Shown one piece after another: positions 51,733-61,808 of a stretch of DNA of 64,000 nt. The notes beneath the pieces were generated by a model that made no database searches, was not told the origin of the DNA, and saw only the letters and a list, made by a program, of their open reading frames with translations. Numbering within the stretch: position 1 is the first letter of the stretch; the number at the start of each line of letters is the position of its first letter. The DNA comes from Candidatus Rokuibacteriota bacterium (GTDB taxonomy: Bacteria; Methylomirabilota; Methylomirabilia; Rokubacteriales; CSP1-6), in NCBI GenBank assembly GCA_003221695.1, contig QHSX01000039.1, positions 157,637-221,636 of the forward strand, given 5' to 3'. The translations under genes and the position numbers were made by a program.

Positions 51733-52745
51733 CGGGGACGCGGGCCGCAGAGCTCCAGCGCCACGCGCCCGAGCTCCGACAGGGGGAGCACGTGATCCAC
51801 GGCGCCGAGCGCGATCGCCTCACGCGGCATGCCGAACACGACGCAGGTCGCCTCGTCCTGGGCGAGCGTCCGGGCGCCGGCGCGCTTCATCGCCGACAGC
51901 CCGCGCGCACCGTCGGCGCCCATGCCCGTCAGAATCACGCCGACGGCCTTCTCCCCGGCGGCGGCGGCGGTCGAGGTGAACAGGACGTCGATCGACGGCC
52001 GGTGGCCGTTGACGGGGAGCCCGTTCTCCAGCGCGACGCGATAGCGCCGACCGTCGCGACGGACGCGCATGTGGAGATTGCCGGGCGCGATGAGGGCGTG
52101 GCCCGGGCTGACGAGGTCGCCGTCCTTCGCCTCCCGAACACGGACGGGACAGAGCCCGTTGCAGCGCTCGGCGAAGGCGTGCGTGAACCGCTCGGGCATG
52201 TGCTGGACGATGACGAGCCCGGGCGCGTCGGGCCGCATCGCCATGAGGAACTGCTGGATGGCGTCGGTCCCACCGGTGGACGCCCCCACCGCGATCACGG
52301 ACGCGGCGGACGGCTCGGCGGTCGCCGCGTCCGGCTCCGTCCGCCCCCGGGCGGCGGCCTTCACCGCGCCGAGCATCTCGGAGACCACGTCCGGCATCCG
52401 TCGCACCAGCTCCCGCGAGGGCATCCGCACGACCCCCGCCGCGCCCAGATCGAGGGCGAGCAGCGTCATCTCGCGCCCCTTCCGTGTGGGCGGGGACACG
52501 AGGACGACGGGCGTCCGCGAGGCGCGCATCAGCCGCTCCAGTGAGGCGAGGCCCCGGCGGGACAGGATCGCCGCGTCGAGCGTGACCACGTCGGGCCGGA
52601 GCCGCGCCATCGCCTCGTGCGCGTCCTGGACGCCCGCCACGGCGCCGGCCACCTCGAGCTCGCGGTCCGCCGCGAGGATCGCGCTGAGCACCCGTCGGGT
52701 CACCGCCGAACCCTCGACGATGAGGACGCGGACCCTCCGCCTCAT
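51729..52745 (-). CDS. cheB: CheB methylesterase with degenerate receiver domain
   Basis: SVIAVGASTGGTDAIQQFLMAMRPDAPGLVIVQHMPERFTHAFAERCN...VGVILTGMGADGARGLSAMKRAGA. Confidence 0.93.
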   Translation of the reverse strand: MRRRVRVLIVEGSAVTRRVLSAILAADRELEVAGAVAGVQDAHEAMARLRPDVVTLDAAILSRRGLASLERLMRASRTPVVLVSPPTRKGREMTLLALDLGAAGVVRMPSRELVRRMPDVVSEMLGAVKAAARGRTEPDAATAEPSAASVIAVGASTGGTDAIQQFLMAMRPDAPGLVIVQHMPERFTHAFAERCNGLCPVRVREAKDGDLVSPGHALIAPGNLHMRVRRDGRRYRVALENGLPVNGHRPSIDVLFTSTAAAAGEKAVGVILTGMGADGARGLSAMKRAGARTLAQDEATCVVFGMPREAIALGAVDHVLPLSELGRVALELCGPRPR

Positions 52746-53326
52746 GGCTCGAAGAGCAGCACGTCGCCGAACGGGGGCGGCGCCTGCGCGAGCGCGCGCG
52801 CGTGCGCCAGCTCCGCGGCCCGGAGCCGTCGGCGGCCACCGTCCCGGAGCCGTCGGACGTAGACCTTGCCCGTATCGGTATGGAAGTAGAGTTGTCGGCC
52901 CAGCTCCCCACCGAGGTCGCGGCCGACGACGGGAATGTCCTCGGCTCGCAGGAACTCGTCGATGAACCGGATGTTTCGCTGGGCGACGCTGTCGCCGTTT
53001 CGACCGATCTCGAGGACGTTCCCACCACCGAAGACCTTCGCCCGGACACGGCGGCGGTCGCCGCCCGCCTTCTGCAGGGCGCCCATGAGGCAGTCCATCG
53101 CGTGCACGCCGAATCGCGTGTAGTCGAGCGGGTCCTCCTGATCGTGGGCTGGCGCCGGGAGCATGAAGTGATTCATCCCTCCCACGCGCGTGGCCGGATC
53201 GATGAGACAGACGGCGACGCACGAGCCGAGCAGCGTGCGGATGATCGTGGGCTCGCCCGTCGCGTACACCCCGCCCACGTGAATCGCGACCTCCGCCTTG
53301 CCGCCGCCGGACCGTTCGCCGCTCAC
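52742..53326 (-). CDS. cheD: CheD-like receptor deamidase
   Basis: IIRTLLGSCVAVCLIDPATRVGGMNHFMLPA; AKVFGGGNVL; IGRNGDSVAQRNIRFIDEFLRAEDIPVVGRDLGG. GTG start. Confidence 0.93.
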   Translation of the reverse strand: MSGERSGGGKAEVAIHVGGVYATGEPTIIRTLLGSCVAVCLIDPATRVGGMNHFMLPAPAHDQEDPLDYTRFGVHAMDCLMGALQKAGGDRRRVRAKVFGGGNVLEIGRNGDSVAQRNIRFIDEFLRAEDIPVVGRDLGGELGRQLYFHTDTGKVYVRRLRDGGRRRLRAAELAHARALAQAPPPFGDVLLFEP

Positions 53327-54204
53327 GCGCGCGCCCCGTGCGGGACCTTCCGGTAGACGGTCTTGCCGACGGGCCGGAGCCCCGTGCCCATGCCGAGGAG
53401 CGACTCCGAGTGGCCGAGAAAGAGGCAGCCGCCGGGCTGGAGGTAGTCGACGAGCCGGCCGACGACATCCTGCTGGAGAGCGCGGTCGAAGTAGATCAGC
53501 ACGTTCCGGCAGAAGATGGCGTCGAACGCGATCCGGATCGGCCACGACTCGTCGCGGAGGTTGATGCGCCGGAAGGTCACGAGGCGCGCCGCCTCAGGCC
53601 CCACGCGTACGAGCCCCGCGCTGGCCCCGCGTCCCCGGCGGAAGAACCGCTCCCGGAGCGTGGCCGGGACGCTGGCCGCCCGGTCTGCTGGGTACACGCC
53701 GCGCTCCGCGCGCGCCAGCATCTCCGTGTCGATGTCCGACGCCAGGATTCGCACGTCCCAGTCGGCGGCGTCCGGTAGGCCCGCGAGCACCGTGAACGCG
53801 ATGCTATACGCCTCCTCGCCGCTCGAGCATCCCGCGCTCCAGACACGGAGGCGCCTGGGCCCGTCGCCCGCCGTGCGGCGCGCGACGAGCTCGGTGCGCA
53901 GGAGGGTGAAGTGATGCGCTTCGCGGAAGAAGTCGGTCTTGTTGGTCGTGAGGGCATTGACCATCCGGACCAGCTCGTCGCCCTCGGGGTCGCGCTCGGT
54001 GAGGTGGTTGTGGTATTGCCGAAGCCGCACGTAGCCGTAGTACCGCAGACGCTTCCGCAGCCGGGCGCAGACGAGCGGCCGCTTGGTCTCGTTCAGGGCG
54101 ATTCCGGTCTGTCGGTGGACGAACGTCGCGAACTCACGGAACTCGCGGTCCGTGGCGATCACGTCGGCGACGGCGGAGGGCTCAGGGATCGCGATCGGCC
54201 CCAT
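53323..54204 (-). CDS. cheR: CheR methyltransferase
   Basis: LVRMVNALTTNKTDFFREAHHF; LRVWSAGCSSGEEAYSIAF; IFCRNVLIYFD. Confidence 0.94.
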   Translation of the reverse strand: MGPIAIPEPSAVADVIATDREFREFATFVHRQTGIALNETKRPLVCARLRKRLRYYGYVRLRQYHNHLTERDPEGDELVRMVNALTTNKTDFFREAHHFTLLRTELVARRTAGDGPRRLRVWSAGCSSGEEAYSIAFTVLAGLPDAADWDVRILASDIDTEMLARAERGVYPADRAASVPATLRERFFRRGRGASAGLVRVGPEAARLVTFRRINLRDESWPIRIAFDAIFCRNVLIYFDRALQQDVVGRLVDYLQPGGCLFLGHSESLLGMGTGLRPVGKTVYRKVPHGARA

Positions 54205-54658
54205 CGAGGAGACGCTCGACGTCCAGCAAGATGACCAGCTTCTCGCCGGCCTTCGCCATGCCACTGATCAGCCGAGCCTCGATCGGGGCGCCGAAGTCCG
54301 GCGGGGGCTGGACGTCCGTCCTGGCCAGCGTGAGCACGTCGGAGACGGCATCCGCCAGGAGGCCGACGACCTTGCCTGCGATGCTGACGACGATGACCAC
54401 CGCGAATCGGTTGTACGTGGTCTCCGGCATCCCGAGCGTCAGGCGGAGGTCCACCACCGCGATGATCTGTCCTCGGAGGTTCATGACACCTCGGACGGCG
54501 CGGGGCGTGTTCGGAAGCGGCGTGATCGCCGAGTAGCTCCTGATCTCCTGGACCTTCAGGATCTCCAAGCCGTACTCTTCGTCGCCCAGGCGGAACGTCA
54601 GGTACTGTGCGCCCGCCGCGGCGCCGATCTGAGCCGAGAGCATCCCGAGGCGCTCCAC
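54182..54658 (-). CDS. cheW: CheW coupling protein
   Basis: YLTFRLGDEEYGLEILKVQEIRSYSAITPLPNTPRAVRGVMNLRGQIIAVVDLRLTLGM. Confidence 0.94.
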   Translation of the reverse strand: MERLGMLSAQIGAAAGAQYLTFRLGDEEYGLEILKVQEIRSYSAITPLPNTPRAVRGVMNLRGQIIAVVDLRLTLGMPETTYNRFAVVIVVSIAGKVVGLLADAVSDVLTLARTDVQPPPDFGAPIEARLISGMAKAGEKLVILLDVERLLDGADRDP

Positions 54659-54660
54659 GC

Positions 54661-56409
54661 TCAGAACTCCTCGAAGTCGTCGGCGTCTCGCGTCGGGGCG
54701 CCGTTGCCGGACGACGTGCGCGTCAGCCGCGCCTCCAGCGTCCGCGTGCGCCCGCCCGCACCCCTCGCCGCCCGCGGGAGCGCCGGCGCCGCCTCGAGCA
54801 CCGCGTCCGGCCCCGCCTCCGCCGGCGTCCGGTCCAGGCCCGCCTCGGTGAGCTTGAACCGCCACACCAGCGCGCGCAGCTGCTTGGCGTGCACGGCCAG
54901 GGCGAGCGCCGTGGAGGAGAGCTCTTCCGTCTGCGCGGCGCTCGACTGAACGAGCCGGTCCATCTGGACGACCGCCTTGTTGACCTGCTCGATGCCCTGC
55001 GACTGCTCCTGACTGGCGCCGGCGATCTCGGCGATGATCTCGGTGACGCGCTTGACCGAGGCCACGATCTCGTGGAACGTCTGGCCGGACTGGTTCACGA
55101 GCGCGGAGCCGGTCTTCACCTTCTGCACCGAGTCGTGGATCAGCGCCTTGATCTCTTTGGCGGCGGCGGCCGACCGCTGCGCGAGATTCCGGACCTCCGC
55201 GGCGACCACGGCGAACCCGCGGCCCTGCTCGCCGGCGCGTGCCGCCTCGACCGCCGCGTTCAGCGCCAGGAGGTTCGTCTGGAACGCGATCTCGTCGATG
55301 ACCGTGATGATCTCCGCGATCCGCTCCGACGACTGGGTGATGTCCTGCATCGAGGCGACCGCGGAGGTGACCACCTGCCCGCCTCGCTCGGCGGTGTCCC
55401 GCGACGCCACCGCGAGCTGATTCGCCTGGCGCGCGTTGTCGGCGTTCTGCTTGACGGTGCCGGTCAGCTCCTCCATGCTCGCCGCCGTCTCCTCCAGCGA
55501 GGACGCCTGGTCCTGGGCGGCGGCGGAGATCTGCTCCGCCCCGGTCGAGAGTTGCTGGGCCGCGAGGGCGGCGCGCTCGGCCGACTCCCGCGTCTGCCCG
55601 ATGATCACGCGCAGCTTGTCGACGAAGATGTTGAACCAGCGCGCGAGCTCGCCGAGCTCGTCACGGCTCCTGACCTCGAGCCGTTGAGTCAGATCGCCTT
55701 CGCCCTCGGCGATGTCCCGGAGCAGCGTCACGGTCTGGCCCAGGGGGCGCGCGATAGCGCGGGCCAGGACGACGCTGAGGACCAGCGCCAGCGCCATGGC
55801 GCCAAGGACGGCGCTCACGACCCACCACAACATCCTGGCCGCGCGCGTCTCCTCCGTTCGGGCGTGACTCTCGACCTGCGCGATCCGGATCGCCGTCAGC
55901 TCGCTCAGGATCTTGCGCGCGTTCTCGAACTTGACGGCCCCCTCGCCCATCGAGAGGTCGATGGCGTCTCGGCGGGCCGAGGGGGTGTCCTCGGACAGGA
56001 CCCGCACGGCGTCACGCGACGCCTGCTCCCATTCGCGAACCGCCGCGTTGAAGGCGGGCCACAGCCCCCGCTCCGCGTCGCTGGCCGGAATCGCCGTGTA
56101 CTCGCGCCAGCGCTCGAGCACCTGCGCGAGCTCGCCCGCGTGCACCTTGACGTGTTGCTTCGTCTCGGGCGTCGCCAGGCTCATGAACATCAAGCTGCGC
56201 TCGGCGACCAGCGCCTGCTGCATGTCGCGCTCCGCCTGGAGGAGATCGTTCATCGCGGGCAGGCTCTGCGTGGCCACCACCTGAAAGGCGGTGTTGACGC
56301 GCGAGATCGCCCAAATGCCGAGGCCTCCGGCGAACCCGGTGGTCAGCGCCAGCCCGACGCACGTCGCGATCACCTTGGCCCGAATCGAGAGCGCCCGCCG
56401 GTCGTTCAT
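54661..56409 (-). CDS. Methyl-accepting chemotaxis protein
   Basis: [54 protein letters not shown] signalling hairpin; HAMP region. Confidence 0.96.
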   Translation of the reverse strand: MNDRRALSIRAKVIATCVGLALTTGFAGGLGIWAISRVNTAFQVVATQSLPAMNDLLQAERDMQQALVAERSLMFMSLATPETKQHVKVHAGELAQVLERWREYTAIPASDAERGLWPAFNAAVREWEQASRDAVRVLSEDTPSARRDAIDLSMGEGAVKFENARKILSELTAIRIAQVESHARTEETRAARMLWWVVSAVLGAMALALVLSVVLARAIARPLGQTVTLLRDIAEGEGDLTQRLEVRSRDELGELARWFNIFVDKLRVIIGQTRESAERAALAAQQLSTGAEQISAAAQDQASSLEETAASMEELTGTVKQNADNARQANQLAVASRDTAERGGQVVTSAVASMQDITQSSERIAEIITVIDEIAFQTNLLALNAAVEAARAGEQGRGFAVVAAEVRNLAQRSAAAAKEIKALIHDSVQKVKTGSALVNQSGQTFHEIVASVKRVTEIIAEIAGASQEQSQGIEQVNKAVVQMDRLVQSSAAQTEELSSTALALAVHAKQLRALVWRFKLTEAGLDRTPAEAGPDAVLEAAPALPRAARGAGGRTRTLEARLTRTSSGNGAPTRDADDFEEF

Positions 56410-56435
56410 GGTGCCCTCCCGCGATCTCAGGGCGG

Positions 56436-57020
56436 TCACTTCTTCGCCTGCTTCTCGAGCTGCGACAGGCTGACCCCGACCACCAGCGCCCCGATCGGCG
56501 AACCGTCCGCGAGCACCGGGACCGAGATCTGGATCTGGTAGGTCTGCGCCGACTCATCGAACTCCGGACGCCCCTGCCACGCGCCGCGTGTCGTAAACGG
56601 GACGTCGAACTTGGCCGCGCCCTTGTGGATGTACGAGGTCGTCTTTTCCGCGAACGCCACCTTTTCGCCCTGCGCGGCGCTCAGAAACGCCTCGGTGATC
56701 AGCCCCCCGCTGCCCTCCATCTTGGTTCGCAGAAACTGCCCGGCCGCGTTCGACTGGAACGCTCGGACGAGCGGATCGCTGCGCCGGAGGACCTTCCACT
56801 TGACGTTGTCCATGCCGACCACCGGTCCTTTGGTGTTCTGTTCGACGACGGCCTTGACGATCACGGCGTCGGCCGCCCAGCCGGCGACGACTCGCTTCTG
56901 CCGGTCGAGCTCGGCCTGGATGCTCGGCGTGATCTCGAACTCCGCCTGGGCGACCGCCGTCATCACCAGGATCGCGGCGGCGGCAAGGTAACAGGTGCGC
57001 AGGTCGACTCTCATCATCAT
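56436..57020 (-). CDS. Secreted single-Cache-like sensor protein
   Basis: Signal peptide; [55 protein letters not shown]...[24 protein letters not shown]. Confidence 0.75.
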   Translation of the reverse strand: MMMRVDLRTCYLAAAAILVMTAVAQAEFEITPSIQAELDRQKRVVAGWAADAVIVKAVVEQNTKGPVVGMDNVKWKVLRRSDPLVRAFQSNAAGQFLRTKMEGSGGLITEAFLSAAQGEKVAFAEKTTSYIHKGAAKFDVPFTTRGAWQGRPEFDESAQTYQIQISVPVLADGSPIGALVVGVSLSQLEKQAKK

Positions 57021-58750
57021 CGTCGTCCTCCTCCGTCAGGCTGTGAATGGTCCGCCGAGTGCGCCACGGACACCACGGGTTGGGACGTGACGATCCGCGG
57101 CGCCCCGCCCGGCCGGGCGCGGCTCAACGCGACCAACCCCGGGACGTCCAGGATCAGCGCCACGCCCCCGTCGCTCAGAATCGTGGCGCCCGCCACACCG
57201 GTGACCTTCTGAAAGTTGGCCTCGAGGCTCTTGATCACGACCTGCTGCTGGCCGCCGAGCTCGTCGACGAGGAGCGCCACGTTGCGCCCCCCGTGCTCCA
57301 CGATGACCGCGATCCCCTGCGAGGGATCCTCCGTCGCCGGCGCGACGTCGAACACGCGGTGCAGCCGGATCATGGGCACCGCCTCGCCGCGGATCACCAC
57401 CACCTCCGCGTCGGTGAAGACGCGACGAACCTGCCCGGGCCCCGGCCGTAGCGACTCGACGATCGAGGCGAGGGGAAGAATATAGATGTGTGATCCCACC
57501 CGGAGCGACTGGCCGTCGAGGATGACCAGCGTGAGGGGCAGTCGGACATCGAACGTGGTGCCGCGCCCGCGCTCCGTGTGGACCGTGATGGAGCCGCCGA
57601 GCGTCTCGACGTTGCGGCGGACGACGTCCAGCCCGACCCCGCGGCCCGAGACCTGACTCACCGTGTCGGCGGTCGAGAACCCGGGGTGGAAGATCAAACC
57701 GAAGACCTCGTCGTCGCTCGGGCGAGCGTCCGCCGTCAGGAGCCCGAGCTCTTCGGCCTTCCGCGCGATCCGGTCGCGATCGAGCCCGCGACCGTCGTCG
57801 GCGACCTCGAGATGGATGTTGCCGCTCTCCTGGTAGGCCCGCAGGCGCAGCTGGCCGACGGTGGGCTTGCCCGCGGCGCGGCGTGTTTCCGGCGGCTCGA
57901 TGCCGTGATCGACCGCGTTGCGGAGCAGGTGCGTCAGCGGATCGGTGATCTGCTCGATGACGCTCTTGTCCATCTCCGTGTCTTCTCCCGAAGCTTCGAG
58001 GACCACCTGCTTGCCCTGGGCGTGCGCCAGATCGCGGACGAGGCGCGGGAACCGGCCGAACACCGTGCGGATCGGCAGCATGCGCACGGCCATCACCCGC
58101 TCCTGCAACTCCCGGGCATGCCGATCCATCTGTGCGACGGCCTCCTCAAGCTCTCTGGCGCGGTCCGGCTCGAGGTGCGCGACGAGCCGAGCGATCATGG
58201 ACTGGGTGATGACGAGCTCGCCGACCAGATTGACCAGGCTGTCGACCTTCTCGATCGGCACGCGAACTGTCGTCGCCTCGACCGCGTGGTCGGGATCGAA
58301 GAGCCCTGCGCCGCCGCCCGCCGAGATCGTGCCGGGCGTGTTCCCGCTCGCGCGGGCTCCGGGATCGGCGGTGAGCGCCCGTAACGTGGCCAGCAGGGAT
58401 TCCAGGTGTTCGGGCTCCGCGCCGTTCCCCTCCCGTGCCCGCTCGAGGAGCCGGCGCAGGACGTCGACGGACGCGAGCAGCGTATCGACGAGGCCGGGCG
58501 TGATTGCCTGCGCGCCCTTCCGCATCCGCGTCAGGACGTCCTCGAGGGAGTGGGCGAACCCGGCCACGCGGTCGAGCCCCAGCATGGCGCTCGTGCCCTT
58601 CAGCGTGTGCACGTTTCGGAAGATGCGGTTGACCAGGCCCGAGTCCGGCTCGCCCGGCGTCGCCTCGAGGCGCAGGAGCGCCGCCTCCGAGTCGGCCACG
58701 AGATCGGCAGCCTCCTCGAAGAACATGCGGAGGGTCGCGTCTTGGCTCAT
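57017..58750 (-). CDS. cheA: CheA histidine kinase
   Basis: NIFRNVHTLKGTSAMLGLD-type HPt (RIFRNVHTLKGTSAMLGL); HLLRNAVDHGIEPPETR; GRGVGLDVVRRNVETLGGSI. Confidence 0.95.
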   Translation of the reverse strand: MSQDATLRMFFEEAADLVADSEAALLRLEATPGEPDSGLVNRIFRNVHTLKGTSAMLGLDRVAGFAHSLEDVLTRMRKGAQAITPGLVDTLLASVDVLRRLLERAREGNGAEPEHLESLLATLRALTADPGARASGNTPGTISAGGGAGLFDPDHAVEATTVRVPIEKVDSLVNLVGELVITQSMIARLVAHLEPDRARELEEAVAQMDRHARELQERVMAVRMLPIRTVFGRFPRLVRDLAHAQGKQVVLEASGEDTEMDKSVIEQITDPLTHLLRNAVDHGIEPPETRRAAGKPTVGQLRLRAYQESGNIHLEVADDGRGLDRDRIARKAEELGLLTADARPSDDEVFGLIFHPGFSTADTVSQVSGRGVGLDVVRRNVETLGGSITVHTERGRGTTFDVRLPLTLVILDGQSLRVGSHIYILPLASIVESLRPGPGQVRRVFTDAEVVVIRGEAVPMIRLHRVFDVAPATEDPSQGIAVIVEHGGRNVALLVDELGGQQQVVIKSLEANFQKVTGVAGATILSDGGVALILDVPGLVALSRARPGGAPRIVTSQPVVSVAHSADHSQPDGGGRR

Positions 58751-59127
58751 CCCGGCCGTCCCCTCCCGAGCACGCGCGCGACGATGTGGAGCAGCTGGTC
58801 CGGATGAAAGGGCTTGCCGATCCAACCCGTTGCGCCGGCGGCCTGCGCGGTCGCCTTCACCTCGTCGCCGGACTCGGTCGTCAGGATCAGCACCGGCGTG
58901 CGGTGGAGTGCGGGGAGCTTTCGGATCTCGCGCAGCAGGGTGATCCCGTCCATCTCGGGCATGTTGATGTCGGTGATCACCAGGTCCGGCGAGAGCGAGT
59001 GGAGGAGGTCGAGCGCCTCACGGCCGTCGGCGCTCTCGCGGACCTCGTAGCCGTCACCCTCGAGCACGTTTCGAACGAGGGTTCGCATCGTCCGTGAGTC
59101 CTCGACGACGAAGACGGTCGACTTCAC
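58747..59127 (-). CDS. CheY-like response regulator
   Basis: VFVVEDSRTMRTLVRNVLEGDGYEV...LVITDINMPEMDGITLLREIRK...GATGWIGKPFHPDQLL. Confidence 0.93.
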   Translation of the reverse strand: MKSTVFVVEDSRTMRTLVRNVLEGDGYEVRESADGREALDLLHSLSPDLVITDINMPEMDGITLLREIRKLPALHRTPVLILTTESGDEVKATAQAAGATGWIGKPFHPDQLLHIVARVLGRGRPG

Positions 59128-59786
59128 AGGTTCTTGGAGGGGTCGGGCCGACCCTGGCGCTCCTGGACGAGTTGGTCGGCGAGTTTCTGGCGCCAGGGGG
59201 CGAGCACCGACGGGGCGCCCACCTTCGCGGCGGTCCTGAGGGGAGCCGCGTCGGCGTCGGCCGGCAGACCAATGAATCGCAGCAGCCGCTCCAGTTGGGC
59301 GCGCGCCCCCTGGACCGCGTGGATCGTGGCGGTGAGGTGCTGCGCCGTCAGGTCCTGAAACTCCATCGCCGAGACGATCGCGTCGACGTGCGCGGACAGG
59401 GCCTCGCACGACTCGCTCGCCTCAGCCCAGGCCCGCTCGGCCGGACCGGCGCGGTGCGTGACCGATTCGAGCTGCGAGAGGGCCTGCCGGAGTTTGTCCC
59501 GTGTCACGTGGAGCGCGTCCGTCTCGTCGAGCACCCTCTGAGCCGCGGTTTCTGTCGCCTGCACGAGGGCCGTCAGCGTCGTGGCGACCGACGGCAGCGC
59601 GTGGTTGGCCGCCGGCTGGACGGAGGCGACGGTGGCCCGCACGACGACCTTCAAGACCTCGAGCAACTCCCCGAGGGGCGCCGCGAAGGGGGTGCCGCTC
59701 GGGCCGGCCGCTACGACGAGTCGTTCGGCGGCCTGGATCGCGTCCTGCACACGCTTGACGGCGGTGGCGCCCGGCGGGGTGGTCAC
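59124..59786 (-). CDS. CheZ-like phosphatase
   Basis: VDAIVSAMEFQDLTAQHLTATIHAVQ resembles the CheZ QDLTGQ motif; position in che operon. Confidence 0.65.
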   Translation of the reverse strand: MTTPPGATAVKRVQDAIQAAERLVVAAGPSGTPFAAPLGELLEVLKVVVRATVASVQPAANHALPSVATTLTALVQATETAAQRVLDETDALHVTRDKLRQALSQLESVTHRAGPAERAWAEASESCEALSAHVDAIVSAMEFQDLTAQHLTATIHAVQGARAQLERLLRFIGLPADADAAPLRTAAKVGAPSVLAPWRQKLADQLVQERQGRPDPSKNL

Positions 59787-60163
59787 GGCTTCGTCGCCAC
59801 GTCCCCCGCGAGCTCTTGGATCTTCTCCCTGAGCGTCTGGGGCGTGAACGGCTTGACGATGTACCCGTTGACCCCTGCCTCGATCGCTTGGACGATGTCT
59901 TCCTTTTGGGCGATGCCCGTGACCATGAGCACGGGCAGCTTGCCGTGGGTCGGGCTCGATCGGATGGCCCGCACGAGGTCGGGCCCGCTCATGGTGGGCA
60001 TCGCCCAGTCCGTAATGACGAGATCAATGGCTTCGCCGGCGAGCTTGGCAAGTGCCTGCTCGCCGTCGTGCGCCTCGACGATGGCGTGGAATCCCATCGT
60101 CGTCAGATGGCTCTTGATGATTCGCCGCATCGTGGCCGAGTCGTCGATTACAAGGATTCTCAT
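59783..60163 (-). CDS. CheY-like response regulator
   Basis: MRILVIDDSATMRRIIKSHLTTMGF...DLVITDWAMPTMSGPDLVRAIRS...VNGYIVKPFTPQTLREKI. Confidence 0.95.
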   Translation of the reverse strand: MRILVIDDSATMRRIIKSHLTTMGFHAIVEAHDGEQALAKLAGEAIDLVITDWAMPTMSGPDLVRAIRSSPTHGKLPVLMVTGIAQKEDIVQAIEAGVNGYIVKPFTPQTLREKIQELAGDVATKP

Positions 60164-60353
60164 AGGGTGGCCTCGCTCGCGAGGAAGGTGCAAGAGTCGA
60201 ACCAGAGGCCCAAACCTGACCAACAGTGCGCAAACCGCGTGAATCGTTAAGCTTTCGAAGGTGCGAGGGCGCTGTCAGTCAGGCCGGTTGATCAGCTTCT
60301 GGCCGGTGTCGGTGCCACGTGGATGTCGGCGAATGCCAGCCGGACTATTCGAC

Positions 60354-60383
60354 ATCGGGGGGAGCGGCGCCGCTCCCCCCGAT
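60354..60383. repeat. 30-bp perfect palindrome
   Basis: ATCGGGGGGAGCGGC|GCCGCTCCCCCCGAT. Confidence 0.9.
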
Positions 60384-60422
60384 CCCCCCACCGGTCGCCC
60401 GCGGCGGCCGTGCGGCAGAGCG

Positions 60423-60501
60423 GGTTGCGCCGGCGTGGGAGTGCGACGCCGCAGGGCGTCCGACGCCCGAGGCGAGCCTGAGAGAGCCGGCGCTCGAATA
60501 G
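60423..60501 (+). repeat. Interspersed palindromic repeat, copy B (REP/MITE-like)
   Basis: GGTTGCGCCGGCGTGGGAGTGCGACGCCGCAGGGCGTCCGACGCCCGAGGCGAGCCTGAGAGAGCCGGCGCTCGAATAG; inner hairpin GGGCGT-CCG-ACGCCC. Confidence 0.75.
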
Positions 60502-60520
60502 CGTTGAGTCGGACGCGCTC

Positions 60521-61687
60521 CTATTCCACGCCGGCGACGGCGAGCACCCGGCGCATGCGGCGGGCGGCGCGGTCGGGGTCCCGCAGGAGACCCGCCCGGT
60601 CCATCAGGACGAACTGCTCGGCGAGGTGGACGACCGAGCGGGCGCTCTCCATCCCGCCCACCATCTTGAAGTGCGACTGGTGGCCGTTGAGGTACGCGGC
60701 GAACACGACGCCGGTCTTGTAGAAGCGCGTGGGCGCGCCGAAAACATGGCGCGAGAGCGGAAGGGTCGGCGCCAGGATCACGCCGTAGCGGGCGAGGTCG
60801 CCTCCGTCCAGGGCGTGAAGCGCAGCGGACGCGGCCGGGGCGATCACGTCGAAGATCCCGAGGAGCGCGTCACTGCACCGCTCGCCGTCACCGCGGATCG
60901 TCGTCGGGTAGTCGAAGTCGTCGCCGGTGTACATCCGGACGGACCGCGGGAAGCGGCGCCGCATCGCGATCTCGCGCGCCTGGTCCAGGAGCGAGATCTT
61001 GACGCCGTCGATCTTCGGCGCGTACTCGCCGACGATGGCGAGCAGCGTCTCGGTCGCCCGGTCCAGGTCGTGCGAACCCCAGTATCCGGCCAGCGCCGGA
61101 TCGAACATGTCGCCGAGCCAGTGGATGATCGCGGGCTCCCTCACCTGGGCCAGGATGCGCCCGTAGACCTTCACGTAGTCGTCTCCCCCCTTGGCGTACG
61201 CCGCGAGCGCGCGGCTCGCCATGAGGATGATCCGTCCGCCGACCGACTCGATGAAGGCGCACTGCTCCTCGTACGCCGCCTCGACGTCCGCGAGCGTCAC
61301 GCGAGGCCCAGGCTCGAGGTGGTCGGTCCCCGCTCCGCTCGCGATCACGGCGCCGGGAATTCCTCGCGCCTCCGCCACCGCGCGCCGGATCAGCTCCTTG
61401 GCCGTGGCCCAGTCGAACCCCATCCCGCGCTGCGAGGTGTCCATGGCCTCGGCGACGGCGAGGCCGAGCGACCAGATGTAGCGCCGGTAGGCGAGCGTCG
61501 CGTCCCAGTCGAGGGCGGCTTCGAGCGTGGGGTTGATCGCGGCCAGCGGGTCGGCGACGACGTGCACCGCCGCGTAGGCGATGCGGCTCCGGATCGGTCC
61601 CCCGGGAGGCGTGACCGGAGTCGCTCCGGCCAAGCGGTACGACGTCAGCGTTCCGTCGGCGCGCGGCAGGCGCAGCGTGTCGGCCAT
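60521..61687 (-). CDS. DUF993-like (dihydrodipicolinate-synthase-like) protein
   Basis: YRRYIWSLGLAVAEAMDTSQRGMGFDWATAKELIRRA...VKISLLDQAREIAMRRRFPRSVRMYTGDDFDYP...HQSHFKMVGGMESARS. Confidence 0.75.
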   Translation of the reverse strand: MADTLRLPRADGTLTSYRLAGATPVTPPGGPIRSRIAYAAVHVVADPLAAINPTLEAALDWDATLAYRRYIWSLGLAVAEAMDTSQRGMGFDWATAKELIRRAVAEARGIPGAVIASGAGTDHLEPGPRVTLADVEAAYEEQCAFIESVGGRIILMASRALAAYAKGGDDYVKVYGRILAQVREPAIIHWLGDMFDPALAGYWGSHDLDRATETLLAIVGEYAPKIDGVKISLLDQAREIAMRRRFPRSVRMYTGDDFDYPTTIRGDGERCSDALLGIFDVIAPAASAALHALDGGDLARYGVILAPTLPLSRHVFGAPTRFYKTGVVFAAYLNGHQSHFKMVGGMESARSVVHLAEQFVLMDRAGLLRDPDRAARRMRRVLAVAGVE

Positions 61688-61808
61688 GGCATCTCCTCCT
61701 GCAAGCAGAGTCTAGCAGACCCTTGTATTGACAGGCCGGTCCCCCTTGCGTATCGTTAGCGCACTTTTCACGGGGTCCCGCCGCTCGAGATCCGCAAGGA
61801 GGCCGCGC

